A DNA stretch of 64,000 bases from Primulina eburnea (lineage: Eukaryota; Streptophyta; Magnoliopsida; Lamiales; Gesneriaceae). The notes below the pieces were generated by a model that ran no database searches, was not told the origin of the DNA, and worked only from the letters and a program-made list of their open reading frames with translations. The stretch lies in NCBI RefSeq assembly GCF_022965805.1, contig NC_133101.1, positions 18,261,054 to 18,325,053 on the forward strand, read 5' to 3'. Both the position numbers and the translations under genes were made by a program. Below, piece by piece: positions 22,636 through 33,695 of this stretch (the first letter of the stretch is position 1; each line of letters opens with the position of its first letter).

Positions 22636-23924
22636 TGATCGAGCAAAACTTGCACAGTGAATAGTCCCAAAATTTATTTTATAATTGAAAGCTCGATTTA
22701 AATATCGCAAGTGCACGATAGTCAAGTTATAGTAAACGTAAGTGAATACGAGTATCGATCCACGAGGACTGTGTTACACTATTTTTATTTTCAAGTAAAA
22801 ATTCTTTAGTAACGATAAAATGATTGGATGATTAAACTAATGTAACTTAAACAACTAAAATAAATAAAACGCAAGAAAAACATATTCAAGGAAGCAATGA
22901 TTGGAATAAATTAAATGAGAATGAATTTGTTGGGAATTATCAGTTCACCTACCACTCGTGTTTAAATAATTATACTCGACTTTTACTTGTGCATTCGACG
23001 GAATTCCCTAGACTAATTAATATACTCTGTCGAGCTATATTAATATTAATCATAAACATGCAGTAATCAAGTGTCCTCAATTATTTAACAGTTCAAGATT
23101 GCATTACGTTCTATGGAATCCACTAGCTCTCATTCGGGTGAATTATCACTATCGACACGTATCCAATTCCGTATATCTACTAAAATTTTAAATCCGCGGT
23201 TTATACTATTCGATTCTATTGTTAACTATTCTCTCGAAATCATCAACAATACGAAATAATCAAAGGAAGTTAGCTAGGCTTCGATTGAAACAAGAAAGAA
23301 CAATAGCATAAACAAATCACTAATAAAAACGTCGATAAATAATGTTCAACACCGAGTACAGGGTAGGATCCCCTCAAATCCCAACAAATATAGAGTTTAG
23401 CTACTAAAATTCATAATAAAAACCACAATCAATGTATGAAATAAAATACTGAATAATGAAAATACTAAATGTGACGATGGATGACGGCCACGACGCGTGG
23501 AAATCTTGAGGTCTTCGAAATCTCCTTTGCTTCTAGCCTTCTTCTCTAAAAAAAATCGAAAATATGATGATAAGATCCCTCAAAACGGCGCCCCTCTCGT
23601 GTATTAGGTTAGGTGGTCGGATAGAGTCCATAAAATTTGGAAACAAATCTTTCCGGATCTGCTTCTCGCTAGGGCGGTCAATTGTGTCCGCCCTAGCGAG
23701 ATACTTCGAATCAGCTTTCTCGGCCAGCGAAATACGTCGAATATGGTGGTACACTTTTATCCCACTTTTTGGTTCAATTCCTACAAAATAACCACAAAAT
23801 ACACGAGATCAGTCATATGCTAAATAATGCTAGAAAAATGCACAATTAAACTAAAACAAACTAATATGATGCATGAATGCGACTCAAAACCAACACTAAA
23901 AACACGTAAAATCGAGTCCTATCA
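22636..23924 (-). repeat. Athila-like 5' LTR (1289 bp)
   Basis: It begins TGATCGAGC on the plus strand and ends TCCTATCA before the TAATA duplication. It differs from the left LTR by scattered substitutions, a loss near 22900 and a 42-base deletion near 23726 that removes one hairpin unit. Confidence 0.93.
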
Positions 23925-26900
23925 TAATACTGGCACTAACAGTGGCAACATAAGAGAGCAGTTTCCGGCTAGAGGCAAGCAATTTAAGAGGCATGGCAGT
24001 ACTTTTTCGAGTTCTAGTGGATCGAGACAGTCTGGTTCAGTTCATAGCACTGCTTATTCAGGTCCAACTTGTGGTCAGTGTGGTGGTAGACATTATACCA
24101 ATCAGTGTAGAGGAGTCTCGGGAGCTTTTCATTTGTGTAACCAGGTGGGACATTATGCTCGAGTGTGTCCTAACCGTGGCAGTGATATGTCTCAGAGTGC
24201 GGGATCATCGAGACAGACACCTCACCAGAATCGTCAGACCTCTGCAGTTCATTCCTATCAGCAGTCAAACCGATCAGATCAGAACAAACAGAGTGGTAGC
24301 CACAGGGTAGGACAACCACCTAGACAGCAGGCTCGAGTTTTTGCACTCACTGAGGATGAGGCACATAATGCTCCAGATAATGTCATTGCAGGTAATTGTT
24401 TTCTCTCAGGTTATCCTGCTTATGTTTTGATGGATACTGGTGCATCACATACTTTCATAGCTGAGCACTTTGTTACATTTCATTCGTTGAATTCTATGTC
24501 ATTATCATCTACATTATCTATTTCTACCCCACTGGGCAAAGTGATGAGGTCAGCTGAAATGATAAGTGGTTGTGAATTTTGTTATGAGGATAATGTCATT
24601 GAGCTTGATTGTATTGTTTTGGAGATGTCTGATTTTGATTGCATAGTTGGTATTGACATGTTGACAAGATACAGGGCTACTGTAGACTGTTTTCAGAAGG
24701 TTGTTAAGTTTAGACCTGATATGACAGATCACTGGACATTCTGTGGTAAGGGTTCTCGAGCTAAGATTCCTTTGATATCTGTTTTGTCCATGACTCGTTT
24801 GTTGCAGAAAGGAGCCGAATGTTTCTTGGTTTATGCGATTGATATTTCAAGGTCAGTACCTAAATTGGCAGATATTCCAATTGTTAGTGAATTTTCAGAT
24901 GTATTTCCAGATGAAATTCTAGGATTTCCTCCAGTCCGAGAGGTTGAGTTAAACATTGAGTTGATGCCAGGTACACAGCCTATTTCTAGAGCTCCTTATA
25001 GAATGACACCAATTGAATTAAAAGAACTAAAGGAACAACTTGAGGATCTATTGGTTAAAGGATATATAAGACCAAGTGTTTCACCTTGGGGTGCTCCGGT
25101 TTTATTTGTGAAGAAGAAAGACGGGTCTATGAGGCTTTGTGTCGATTATAGACAGTTGAATAAAGCCACAGTAAAGAATAGGTATCCTTTGCCAAGGATT
25201 GATGATCTCTTTGACCAGTTGCAAGGTTCTTCAGTATATTCTGAGATTGATTTAAGATCCGGATATCATCAGTTAAGAGTTAGAGAGGCAGACGTGCCTA
25301 AGACTGCTTTTCGTACCAGGTATGGACATTTTGAATTTTTGGTAATGCCTTTTGGGTTGACCAATGCACCTGTGGTATTTATGGATTTGATAAACCGTGT
25401 GTTTCAACGGTATATAGATCAATTTGTTGTGATCTTCATTGATGATATTCATATTTATTCAAAATCTGAAATTGAGCATGCCGAGCACTTGAGAGCTGTT
25501 TTGCAAATTTTGAGAGCTGAAAAGTTGTATGCTAAATTATCCAAATGCAAGTTTTGGTTGGATAGAGTGATTTTACTTGGACATGTGATTTCAAGTTCTG
25601 GTATATCAGTTGATCCGAGTAAAGTTGAGGCAGTCATTAATTGGTCTAGACCGACATCAGTTCCTGAGGTGCGTAGTTTTATGGGTTTGACAGGATATTA
25701 TCGCAGATTTATTGAAGGATTCTCACAGATTGCGAGGCCAATTACCCAGCTGACACAAAAGAATGCACCATTTATTTGGTCGCAAGCATGTGAGGCTAGT
25801 TTTATTGAACTTAAGAAAAGATTGACTAGTGCTCCAGTTCTGACTATCTCATCAGGTGTAGGAGGATTTACAGTGCACACTGATGCTTCACATCAAGGAC
25901 TGGGTTGTGTATTAATGCAGCATGGCCGCGTGGTTGCATATGCTTCACGACAGTTGAAGCCACATGAGTCTAGATACCCAGTGCATGACTTGGAATTTGC
26001 AGCAGTGGTTTTTGCCTTAAAGATTTGGCGTCACTACTGAGAAATTTGAGATATTTACTAATCATAAGAGTTTGAAATACCTCTTTTCACAAGCTGAGCT
26101 GAACATGAGACAGAGGCGTTGGTTAGATTTGTTGAAAGACTATGATTGCGAGATAAAATATTATCCAGGCAAGTCTAATGCAGCAGCCGATGCTTTGAGC
26201 AGAAAAGTATGTAATATGTCTTTGATCACTAGCAGTGTATCTGATCTAGTAGAAGAATGTTGTCTTTCTGGTTTGGATTTTGTGGTAGATACTCAACCTG
26301 TACGAGTATTTATGATTCAAGCAGAGCCCGAGTTGTTTGTAAAAATTAAAGAAGCCCAAAGATTAGATCAAAGTATTCAGAAATCAGTTGAACTCGTCAG
26401 ATCAGGACATCGATCAGAATTTCAGGTCAATAATGAGGGTATTTTGTTTGTGAATGATCGTATTGTAGTTCCTAATATTTCAGAGTTGAGGATACAGATT
26501 TTGCGTGATGCTCATTGCAGTAAATTCAGTGTACACCTTGGAAGTAAAAAGATGTACAATGATTTGAAGAAACAATTTTGGTGGAAAAGAATGAAATCTA
26601 ACATAGCAGAATTTGTATCTCGTTGTTTGAATTGTCAACAAGTGAAAGCAGAAAGAAAGCGACCAGGAGGTCTTTTGCATAGCCTTAAGGTTCCAGAATG
26701 GAAGTGAGACCATATTACCATGGACTTTGTCACGAAATTGCCGAGATCGTCGAGAGGTTGCGATGCAATTTGGGTTATCGTTGACAGATTAACTAAGTCT
26801 TCGTGTTTCATTCCTTATCAGATGACATACAGGCATGATATGATGGCCAGATTGTACATTAGAGAGGTTTTGAGATTGCATGGTGTGCCTAAATCAATTG

Positions 26901-27760
26901 TATCAGATCGTGATCCCAGATTCTCTTCTCATTTTTGGCAGAGTTTACAAGAGGCCCTTGGTACTCATTTGCATTTGAGTACATCATATCATCCTCAGAC
27001 AGACGGACAGTCAGAACGTACTATTCAGACATTAGAGGATATGCTGAGAGCTGTAGTGATGGATTTTGGTATTGGTTGGCAGGATTCGTTACCACTTGTC
27101 GAGTTTTCTTATAACAACAGTTATCAAGTGAGCATTTGAATGTCACCATTTGAAGCACTATATGGCAGAAAATATAGATCTCCTCTGTATTGGGACGATT
27201 TATCTGAAGCACCAATTGTAGGACCTGATATGATAAGAGATATGACAGAGAAGGTGAAATTGATTCAGAGCCGTATGCGAGCTGCTCAGGATAGACAGGC
27301 TAAGTATGCGAATATCAGGAGACGACCGTTGATTTTTGAGAAAGGTGACAGAGTTTTTCTGAAAATATCTCTTTTTCGTGGTACAGTTAGATTTAGAAAG
27401 AAGGGAAAATTATCACCGAGATTCGTAGGTTCGTATGAGATTTTGGAATGTGTTGGTGATTTGGCTTATAGATTAGCTCTTCCTCCTGCATTATCAGGTG
27501 TTCATGATGTTTTTCATGTGTCTATGTTGAGGAAATATTATCCAGATCCTTCTCATGTACTTCCACCTGATGAGGTTGAGTTAGATGAGACTTTGAGCTA
27601 TATTGAGAGACCGATTCAAATTCTAGACAGAAAAGATAAGCAACTCAGAAATAAATTGATACCGTTGATTAAAGTACAATGGAATAGACATGGTGTCGAG
27701 GAGGCAACTTGGGAATTAGAAGATAATATGAGACATAAATATCCAGAGTTATTCAAATGA
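23925..27760 (+). pseudogene. pol: Tekay-type gag C-terminus and pol with chromodomain (three breaks)
   Basis: Continuation of the interrupted gag. Two knuckles ([13 protein letters not shown], then [11 protein letters not shown] with its first Cys changed: HLCNQVGH) lead through [13 protein letters not shown] directly into protease ([11 protein letters not shown], 24422). RT follows ([20 protein letters not shown], then FIDDIHIYS at 25434, where FIDDILVYS is usual), then RNase H, then integrase ([40 protein letters not shown]). The C-terminal chromodomain ends WELEDNMRHKYPELF. Breaks: a small deletion creating TGA at 26038-26040, TGG-to-TGA at 26705-26707 and a stop at 27137-27139. Gag and pol were one frame. 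The insertion of the Athila-like element at 12835 already disables it. Confidence 0.93.
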
Positions 27761-27854
27761 AGTACGCTTCTATTCTCGGTCTTATTTTTAGTATTGATCA
27801 TTACATGTTAGACTTGAAATTGATGATTTGATTTCAAGGACGAAATCTATTTTT

Positions 27855-27867
27855 AGAAGGGAGGAAT
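27855..27867 (+). other. Polypurine tract
   Basis: The purine run agaagggaggaat lies directly before an LTR start (TGTAATACCC). An identical run stands at 30588-30600 before the next LTR. Confidence 0.85.
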
Positions 27868-29899
27868 TGTAATACCCGAATTTTTTTAAAAAAAAAAAAA
27901 TTGGAAAAAAAAAGAAAAGTTATTGTTCATCCGGGTTACTATTCAAGCGCCTAGGCGCTAGAAAAGTAGCGCCTAGGCGCTAACATTTCGGCAATTTTGG
28001 CGCCGCGACGCCAGAAAGTAGCGCTGAGGCGATAAAAACACGAAAATTCAATATCTAAGTCAACTTTCACCTCCTCCAATCATTTTTCTCTTCCTTCACA
28101 CAAACCCACATCCATTTCCTCTCTATTTTCAATCTTCTTTCTAAGATTAAGGGAAATTTGCTCATGAAAATTATAAAATGAAGGTAGATTTGTGATCCTC
28201 TCGTCACGGGCTTCACGGGGATCTAAGTATCTTCCATTTTTATTGAAGTTTGGAAATGGGTTGAAGTTTAGAATTGATATTTGAGTTGATATTTGAGATA
28301 TTGAGATGTTGGAGATGTTGTATGTGTGTTGGTTTGAATTTTAAATGGATATGAGCATGGTTTCTTGTTTTTGTGCAAGATATGGTTTGTGCCTACTGTA
28401 TTTTGGATATATGGGTCGGTTCTAGTTGTATTTTGATGTTATGGTCTTCATAAAACTTGTAGATAATCAAGTTAGCTTCGATTTGGTACAAGAATCACTA
28501 AATTCCATGAAGAATTGAAAGAGATATGCTAGATTTACTAAACCTGGTCTAGAATCCCGAGTTTGTGTCCGTATCGTCTGTTTATTCGAATTCTGGTATT
28601 AATGGGTTGGGATTCAAAATTTGGTGTTCATTGAAAGTTATAGAACATTGTCTTGTCTTCGAAATGATATAAATTGGGCTTGATTCCATTGAGTAATGAG
28701 GAAGTTTTGCTCAAAATACTAAAGTGTGCCAGAAATGTGTTGGTGCAGAATTTCGAAAATTACGTTCTATGTTTCAGATTATGAACGACTGAGTAAATGA
28801 CTTTATTTGACAAAAGTTCTGAAGAAGAATTGTTGGGATTTGAGTTTTCTTGCATATTCAATTTGCGGATCTTGATTTGAAGCCGTATAAAATTAATTAT
28901 GAATTTTGTACAGAAACTGCTCTGTTTTGATAAATGATCCAAGTTCTTGAGTTATAGTAGACTTCAGAGGTTCAAGATTTCTCACCTACACATTTCGATC
29001 TTCTTTTGGTAATATTTGAAAGGTATGTTACGGTCGGTAACATACGAGGTAAAAGTATTATTTTTTATTTTAAATTGAAAACTCTATGGCTTGATGAACT
29101 ATTGGTAATTTGATGATGATTGTTGTATTGAGATGAGTTGATTTTGATATCGAGATGATGATATTGATTTGCATCATGACATTGCATATTGAGCCACTTG
29201 TCGATTCAGATTTGATATGGCGGAGGTCGCCTTGATTTATTTGGTTTGTTGGACGTATGGGACTATAGTTGATTTGGCATAGTGTATGCGGAGGTCGCTG
29301 CTATGGCCTGAACACTCTCTATAGGCGCACCATAGTCCTGGGATTGTAGAACACAGCACCTCACCTCGAGCGGATGAGTCGGTGGATGTTGCTGGGTGAT
29401 TCTCTTCCCTTGGGTACCCTATGACCAGATGATTCACTTGATCTTGAAATTTATTGATAGCCCACAGCTTCTGATCATGCATTGCATTATATTGCATCTT
29501 TATGAATTTTATATGAACTATTTGAAATTTTAAATTCTCATATGTTATTGATTTTATCATACTGGGTTTATACTCACCGGCATGTCGGCTACCTCTTGTT
29601 TTCATGTGCTTGACGGTAGGTGAGGCGAGGCTTGGGATGCCAGAGTCCAGTTCCAGGCGAGGAGATACGAGTTAGAGTGGGATTCTCGGGTCTTAGGAAC
29701 TATGTGAGATGTTTGGATTTCTTTGGTTCACTATTTTATTTTGGCATGTTGAAAATTATATTTTAAACATGTGAGACATTTAAATTATTTTGACGATGTT
29801 TATGTGGATTTGTGAATAACAAATTATGTATTTTACTCAATCATTTGGTTTGTTACAATTATAATTATTAGTATTAGATATCGGACCCGGGGCCCCACA
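27868..29899 (+). repeat. Tekay-type 3' LTR, module combination b-x
   Basis: It starts TGTAATACCCGAA after a polypurine tract and ends GGGGCCCCACA. The 5' module b, with gcgcctaggcgc words (27947-28035) and a block near 28389 (gtttgtgcctactg), matches 49754-51861. The next module (about 28890-28985, ctgttttgataaatgatcc) matches 9759-11881 and not 49754. The right flank (CAGGAAGTG) is integrase-coding sequence, meaning this LTR abuts the interior of a second Tekay copy. Confidence 0.85.
27947..28035 (+). repeat. GC-rich palindromic cassette in LTR (module b)
   Basis: gcgcctaggcgc is a perfect 12-base palindrome. It occurs twice, with weaker variants (gcgccgcgacgcc, gcgctgaggcg) after it. Related cassettes lie at 33515-33600 and 49857-49943. 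Confidence 0.8.
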
Positions 29900-30494
29900 C
29901 AGGAAGTGTAGATCTCCTCTGTATTGGGACGATTTATCTGAAGCACCAATTGTAGGACCAGATATGATAAGAGATATGACAGAGAAGGTGAAAATGATTC
30001 AGAGTCGTATGCGAGCTGCTCAGGATAGGCAGGCTAAGTATGCGAACATCAGGAGAAGACCGTTGATTTTTGACAAAGGTGACATAGATTTTCTGAAAAT
30101 ATCTCCTTTCCGTGGTACAGTTAGATTTGGAAAGAAGGGTAAATTATCACCAAGATTCATAGGTCCGTATGAGATTTTGGAACGTGTTGGTGATTTGGCT
30201 TATAGATTAGCTCTTCCTCCTGCGTTATCAGGTGTTCATGATGTTTTTCATGTGTCCATGTTGAGGAAATATCATCCAGATCCTTCTCATGTACTTCCAC
30301 CCGACGAGGTTGAGTTAGATCAGACTTTGAGCTACATTGAGAGACCGATTCAGATTCTAGACAGAAAAGATAAGCAACTCAGAAATAAATTGATACCGTT
30401 GATTAAAGTACAGTGGAACAGACATGGTGTCGAAGAGGCAACTTGGGAATTAGAAGATAAAATGAGACAAAAATATCCAGAGTTATTCAAATGA
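29900..30494 (+). pseudogene. Second Tekay integrase C-terminus and chromodomain fragment
   Basis: It begins in mid-codon context at the LTR edge with text equal to [10 protein letters not shown] of the integrase. It then runs open (from ATG 29964, 176 codons) through [17 protein letters not shown] text ([14 protein letters not shown]), [22 protein letters not shown] and a chromodomain ending WELEDKMRQKYPELF. It is very close to 27170-27760 but distinct (for example DKMRQ against DNMRH), so it is the tail of another element and not a duplication artefact. A polypurine tract and LTR follow. Confidence 0.9.
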
Positions 30495-30600
30495 AGTACG
30501 CTTCTATTCTCGGTTTTATTTTCAGTATTGATTATTACATGTTAGACTTGAAAGAGATGATTGATTTCGAGGACGAAATCTATTTTTAGAAGGGAGGAAT

Positions 30601-32680
30601 TGTAATGCCCGAATTTTTAAAATGTGGTAGTAGTTGTGATGGTTCTTGGCTTTATGTTATGATATGAATGGTAATGAATGTTATAGAATGGAATAGATAA
30701 TGGATGGGTAGAATCAAAGGTGGGTTTTGAGCTAAATAGGTAATGGAAGTGCAGAAACGGTATGAAAAATGTGGCAGTAGTTGTGGTTTTTAGAATAATG
30801 TTTTGTATATTGATCCAATTGATGTGAGACCATTTCCATTAGAAAGATATGACATAAGGCTATAACTTTCTTATTTTGAGTTTTGGTCAAATCATTAGGG
30901 AAGACGAGCCAATAGCGCCCCGAAGTGTTTCATGCGTATCGTTGTTCCTACAATGACACATGTTGGGAGATTTAGCATAACTTTTTACTCAGACCTCCAA
31001 ATGATCTGAAATTTGAACAGCTTCAAGAAACGACAAAGGGATACAACTTTTTAGTTTACCACTTTTCCAAATTATGAAAGGAAGAGGCGTTTCAGAAGCA
31101 ATCTTTGTAGTGGAGGTGCGCAGTGTGCGCGCCCGGGCGGGAATCAATGTGCGCCCGGGCGGATCTTGTTCGGGAAAATAATGTTTTGGCCGAGAGTTCC
31201 GCGACCGGGCGGAAAAAGATGTCCGCTTGGGCGGCCAGCAAGTTGAAAAAGCGTGTTTTGGTGTTTGGGAAGGCATAAAATCGAATGGGATCCTCTTTTT
31301 ACTCATTTTCCTTCTCCTTCTCTTCTCTCTATCGGTTTAGAACTAGGGTTCTTCATTTTTCCTTTCATCTCCTAATTTATTATTCAATCTATGGGAGATT
31401 TGTTCAAGGAAATTATGAAATGAAGTTAGATTTGTGATCCTCTCTTCAAGATCTTCAAGATGGTGTAAGTATGTTATATTTTTATTCAAGTTTGGAAATG
31501 GGATGAAGTTTAGAATTGATATTTGTGTTGATATTTGAGATGTTGGAGATGTTGAAATTGTGTTGGTTTGAATATAAAATGGAATTGATTATGTGTTGAA
31601 TTAATTATGAATTTTGTACGAAAAGTGCTATGTGTAGATAAGTAATCCGAGATCTTGATTATGTATTGAAGATTCGGTTGAAGTATGGACTTGGGTTGGC
31701 TCAAGATTATTTACTCTAAGTTAGTTGATAGCGAATCGAGTAGACTGCGAGGGTTCAAGACTTCTCACCTACACATTTCGATCTTCTTTTGGTAATATTT
31801 GAAAGGTATGTTACGGTCGGTAACATACGAGGTAAAAGTATCATTTTTTATTTTAAATTGAAAATTATATGGCTCGTTGAATTACTTGTGACTTGATGAT
31901 GATTGTGGCCTTGAGATGAGTTTATTATAATATCGAGATGATGATATTGATTTGCATCATTACATTGCATATTGAGCCACTTGTCGATTCAGATTTGATA
32001 TGGCGGAGGTCGTCTTGATTTATTTGGTTTGTTGGACGCATGGGGCTATAGTTGATTTGGCATAGTGTATGCGGAGGTCGCTGCTATGGCCTAAACACTC
32101 TCTATAGGCGCATCATAGTCCTGGGATTGTAGAACACAGCACCTCACCTCGAGCGGCTGAGTCGGTGGATGTTGCTGGGTGATTCTCTTCCCTTGGGTAC
32201 CCTATGACCAGATGATTCACTTGATCTTGTGATTTATTGATAGCCCACAGCTTCTGATCATGCATTGCATTATATTGCATCTTTATGAATTTACATGAAC
32301 TATTTGAAATTTTAAATCTCATATGTTATTGATTGTATCATACTGGGTTTATACTCACCGGCATGTCGGCTACCTCTTGTTTTCATGTGCTTGACGGTAG
32401 GTGAGGCGAGGCTTGGAATGCCAGAGTCCAGTTCCAGGCGAGGAGATACGAGTTAGAGTGGGATTCTCGGGTCTTAGGAGCTATGTGATGATGTTTGGAT
32501 TTCTTTGGTTCACTATTTATTTTGGCATGTTCAAAATTATATTTTAAACATGTGAGACTTATAAATTATTTTGACGATGTTTATGTGGATTTGTGAACAA
32601 CAAATTATGTATTTTATTAAATCGTTTGGTTTGATACATTTAAAATTATTAATATTAGATATCGGACCTGGGGCCCCACA
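30601..32680 (+). repeat. Tekay-type 3' LTR, module combination a-y
   Basis: It starts TGTAATGCCCGAA after the purine run at 30588-30600 and ends GGGGCCCCACA. To about 31590 it matches 9759 (module a, with its cassette at 31122-31232). From about 31600 (gaattttgtacgaaaagtgctatgtg) it matches 49754-51861 (module y). Its right flank is ACTGT followed by viral RNase H sequence. Confidence 0.88.
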
Positions 32681-32965
32681 ACTGTAAATTATTATTTCAA
32701 AGGTTGAAGAAAAACCCTCAACCATGGACTGATAGTCATACTTTAGCAATACAAAAAATAAAAGAAAGAGTTAAAGAACTTCTTTGTTTATCTATTGCTA
32801 ATCCTGAAGCATTTAAAATTGTTGAAACAGACGCCTCTGATATTGGATATGGAGGAATACTTAAACAAAAAATAGATAATACATCTAAAGAAATTCTGGT
32901 CAGATATACTTCGGGAACTTGGAATAATACACCGAAAAAACCTACTACTCTCTTGTTGAATAAAA
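32681..32965 (+). pseudogene. Caulimovirid RNase H N-terminal part, V2 (internally deleted)
   Basis: Starting right at the LTR edge, the frame reads through QPWTDSHTLAIQKIKERVKE and the RNase H opening KIVETDASDIGYGGIL (catalytic Asp in ETDAS) to YTSGTWNN. After about 32930 the expected remainder of RNase H is missing and the sequence jumps to the region upstream of the small ORF (compare V5 at about 52265). The jump is at a short shared acaccgaaaaaac word, which suggests a microhomology deletion. The first bases (ACTGT) continue the RT codon run that ends at ACTGT in V3 and V4. Confidence 0.8.
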
Positions 32966-33190
32966 GTGTTATATTTCGAAGAATTCTCTCAAGCTTTTTC
33001 TTCTCATATCCTTGCAGAATTATGTAAGTTTATGTCTTATAATTATATTTATGATCCTCCTTTCGATTATATCATGCCATCTGCAAATTATATTGTAACT
33101 CTAAAAAAGAAGATTAAATTAATTAGAACTCAAATTAAAGTTCTAGAAAATCAATTAAAAGACCCAGAAATCAATCCTGTTTATAAATAG
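32966..33190 (+). pseudogene. Small coiled-coil viral ORF, V2
   Basis: A short frame (74 codons from ATG 32966). Its N-terminal text includes FSQAFSSHILAELCKFMS, followed by a Lys/Ile/Leu-rich heptad stretch (TLKKKIKLIRTQIKVLENQL) suited to a coiled coil. It ends at a TAG where V5 reads CAG and continues about 26 codons more. It lies between RNase H/ORF X and the leader. I do not recognise the family. In some caulimovirids a small coiled-coil virion-associated protein exists, but equivalence here is not shown. Confidence 0.5.
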
Positions 33191-33464
33191 TGGTTTACAT
33201 ATCCTCATCTGGAAAGATCCAGAATTACCTTAAAGGCTTACGAGAAACAGAGCTCACAGCTTGCTGCTTAAAGCTAAAGATTGAAGATTTATTTTTACTT
33301 TTAACCTTTATTAAGGTTGTTTGTTGTAAAAGCCTTCCATAAGGCTTGTAAAGCCTAAAGGGTAAGGCAGGGTAAAGCCTTGACAATATCTATCATATTC
33401 CTGAATGGATAAAATAATACAATCTTTTACGAAGAATAAATCTTCAAGTAGTAATACTAAAAAT
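33191..33464 (+). promoter_or_regulatory. Viral leader and first codons of movement protein, V2
   Basis: An untranslated leader runs from the small ORF to the ATG at 33405, followed by about 20 codons of movement protein. It shows the 3' end of the genome joined to its 5' end, as expected for a circular or tandem viral genome. The upstream part (ttaaggttgtttgttgtaaaagcc) differs from the V1 and V3 leaders and matches V5 in reverse. Confidence 0.65.
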
Positions 33465-33495
33465 GCTGATTTATCAGGAAATTTATACAATCTTT
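33465..33495. other. Filler DNA at a rearrangement junction
   Basis: About 30 bases lie between the V2 movement-protein start and the LTR stub. They include atttatcaggaaatttat, which resembles the viral RT text at about 33777-33795. A templated insertion during end joining would explain it. Confidence 0.45.
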
Positions 33496-33695
33496 TTCGC
33501 ATCTGTTAGTGCCGCAGCGCCATTTCTAGCGCCTCAGCGCCAAAAATCCCGAACTGTTAGCGCCTAGGCGCTACTTTTCTAGCGTCGCAGCGCTTGAATA
33601 AAGACTCGGATGAATAGTACCGTGAACAGTACCCGTGAACAGTAACTTTTTTTTTTAAATTTTAATTTTTTTTATAATATATTTCGGGCATTACA
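33496..33695 (-). repeat. Truncated Tekay LTR, module b, reverse strand
   Basis: On the minus strand it starts TGTAATGCCCGAAATATATT at 33695, preceded by ACTGT of viral RT (33696-33700). It matches the first ~200 bases of 49754-51861, including the gcgcctaggcgc cassette, then breaks off after cagatgcgaaaa. Confidence 0.85.

Larger units (their letters stand above)
12835..23924 (-). mobile_element. Athila-like Ty3 retrotransposon, complete with LTRs, nested in Tekay gag
   Basis: Full-length element of 11,090 bases on the minus strand. The TSD TAATA is perfect (12830-12834 and 23925-23929). LTRs are 12835-14169 (3') and 22636-23924 (5'), both TGATCGAGC...TCCTATCA. In element order it holds a PBS beside the right LTR, gag, pol (PR-RT-RH-INT), an env-position ORF, and a polypurine tract beside the left LTR. 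Lineage call is from gag text (HIADFLEICDTFKFNGV), RT (FMDDFSIFG) and the extra ORF after INT. It is broken by a gag/pol frameshift, two stops near the end of INT and a frameshift in the extra ORF. Confidence 0.93.
9759..32680 (+). mobile_element. Composite Tekay-like (Ty3 chromovirus) retrotransposon block with nested elements
   Basis: A left LTR (9759-11881), tRNA primer site and gag-pol are followed by a 3' LTR (27868-29899). A second integrase/chromodomain tail (29900-30494) then leads to another 3' LTR (30601-32680). Gag is split by an Athila-like element (12835-23924). The outer flanks (ATATG left, ACTGT right) do not match, and the outer LTRs differ over much of their 3' half. This is therefore not one simple insertion. 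The likeliest history is a same-family nested insertion followed by recombination that deleted one internal copy, but this is inference. Confidence 0.7.

Noticed and set aside
9759..32680. Treating 9759-11881 and 30601-32680 as the LTR pair of one simple insertion
   Set aside because: The flanks ATATG and ACTGT do not match, and the two LTRs differ in their 3' module. A rearranged composite fits better.
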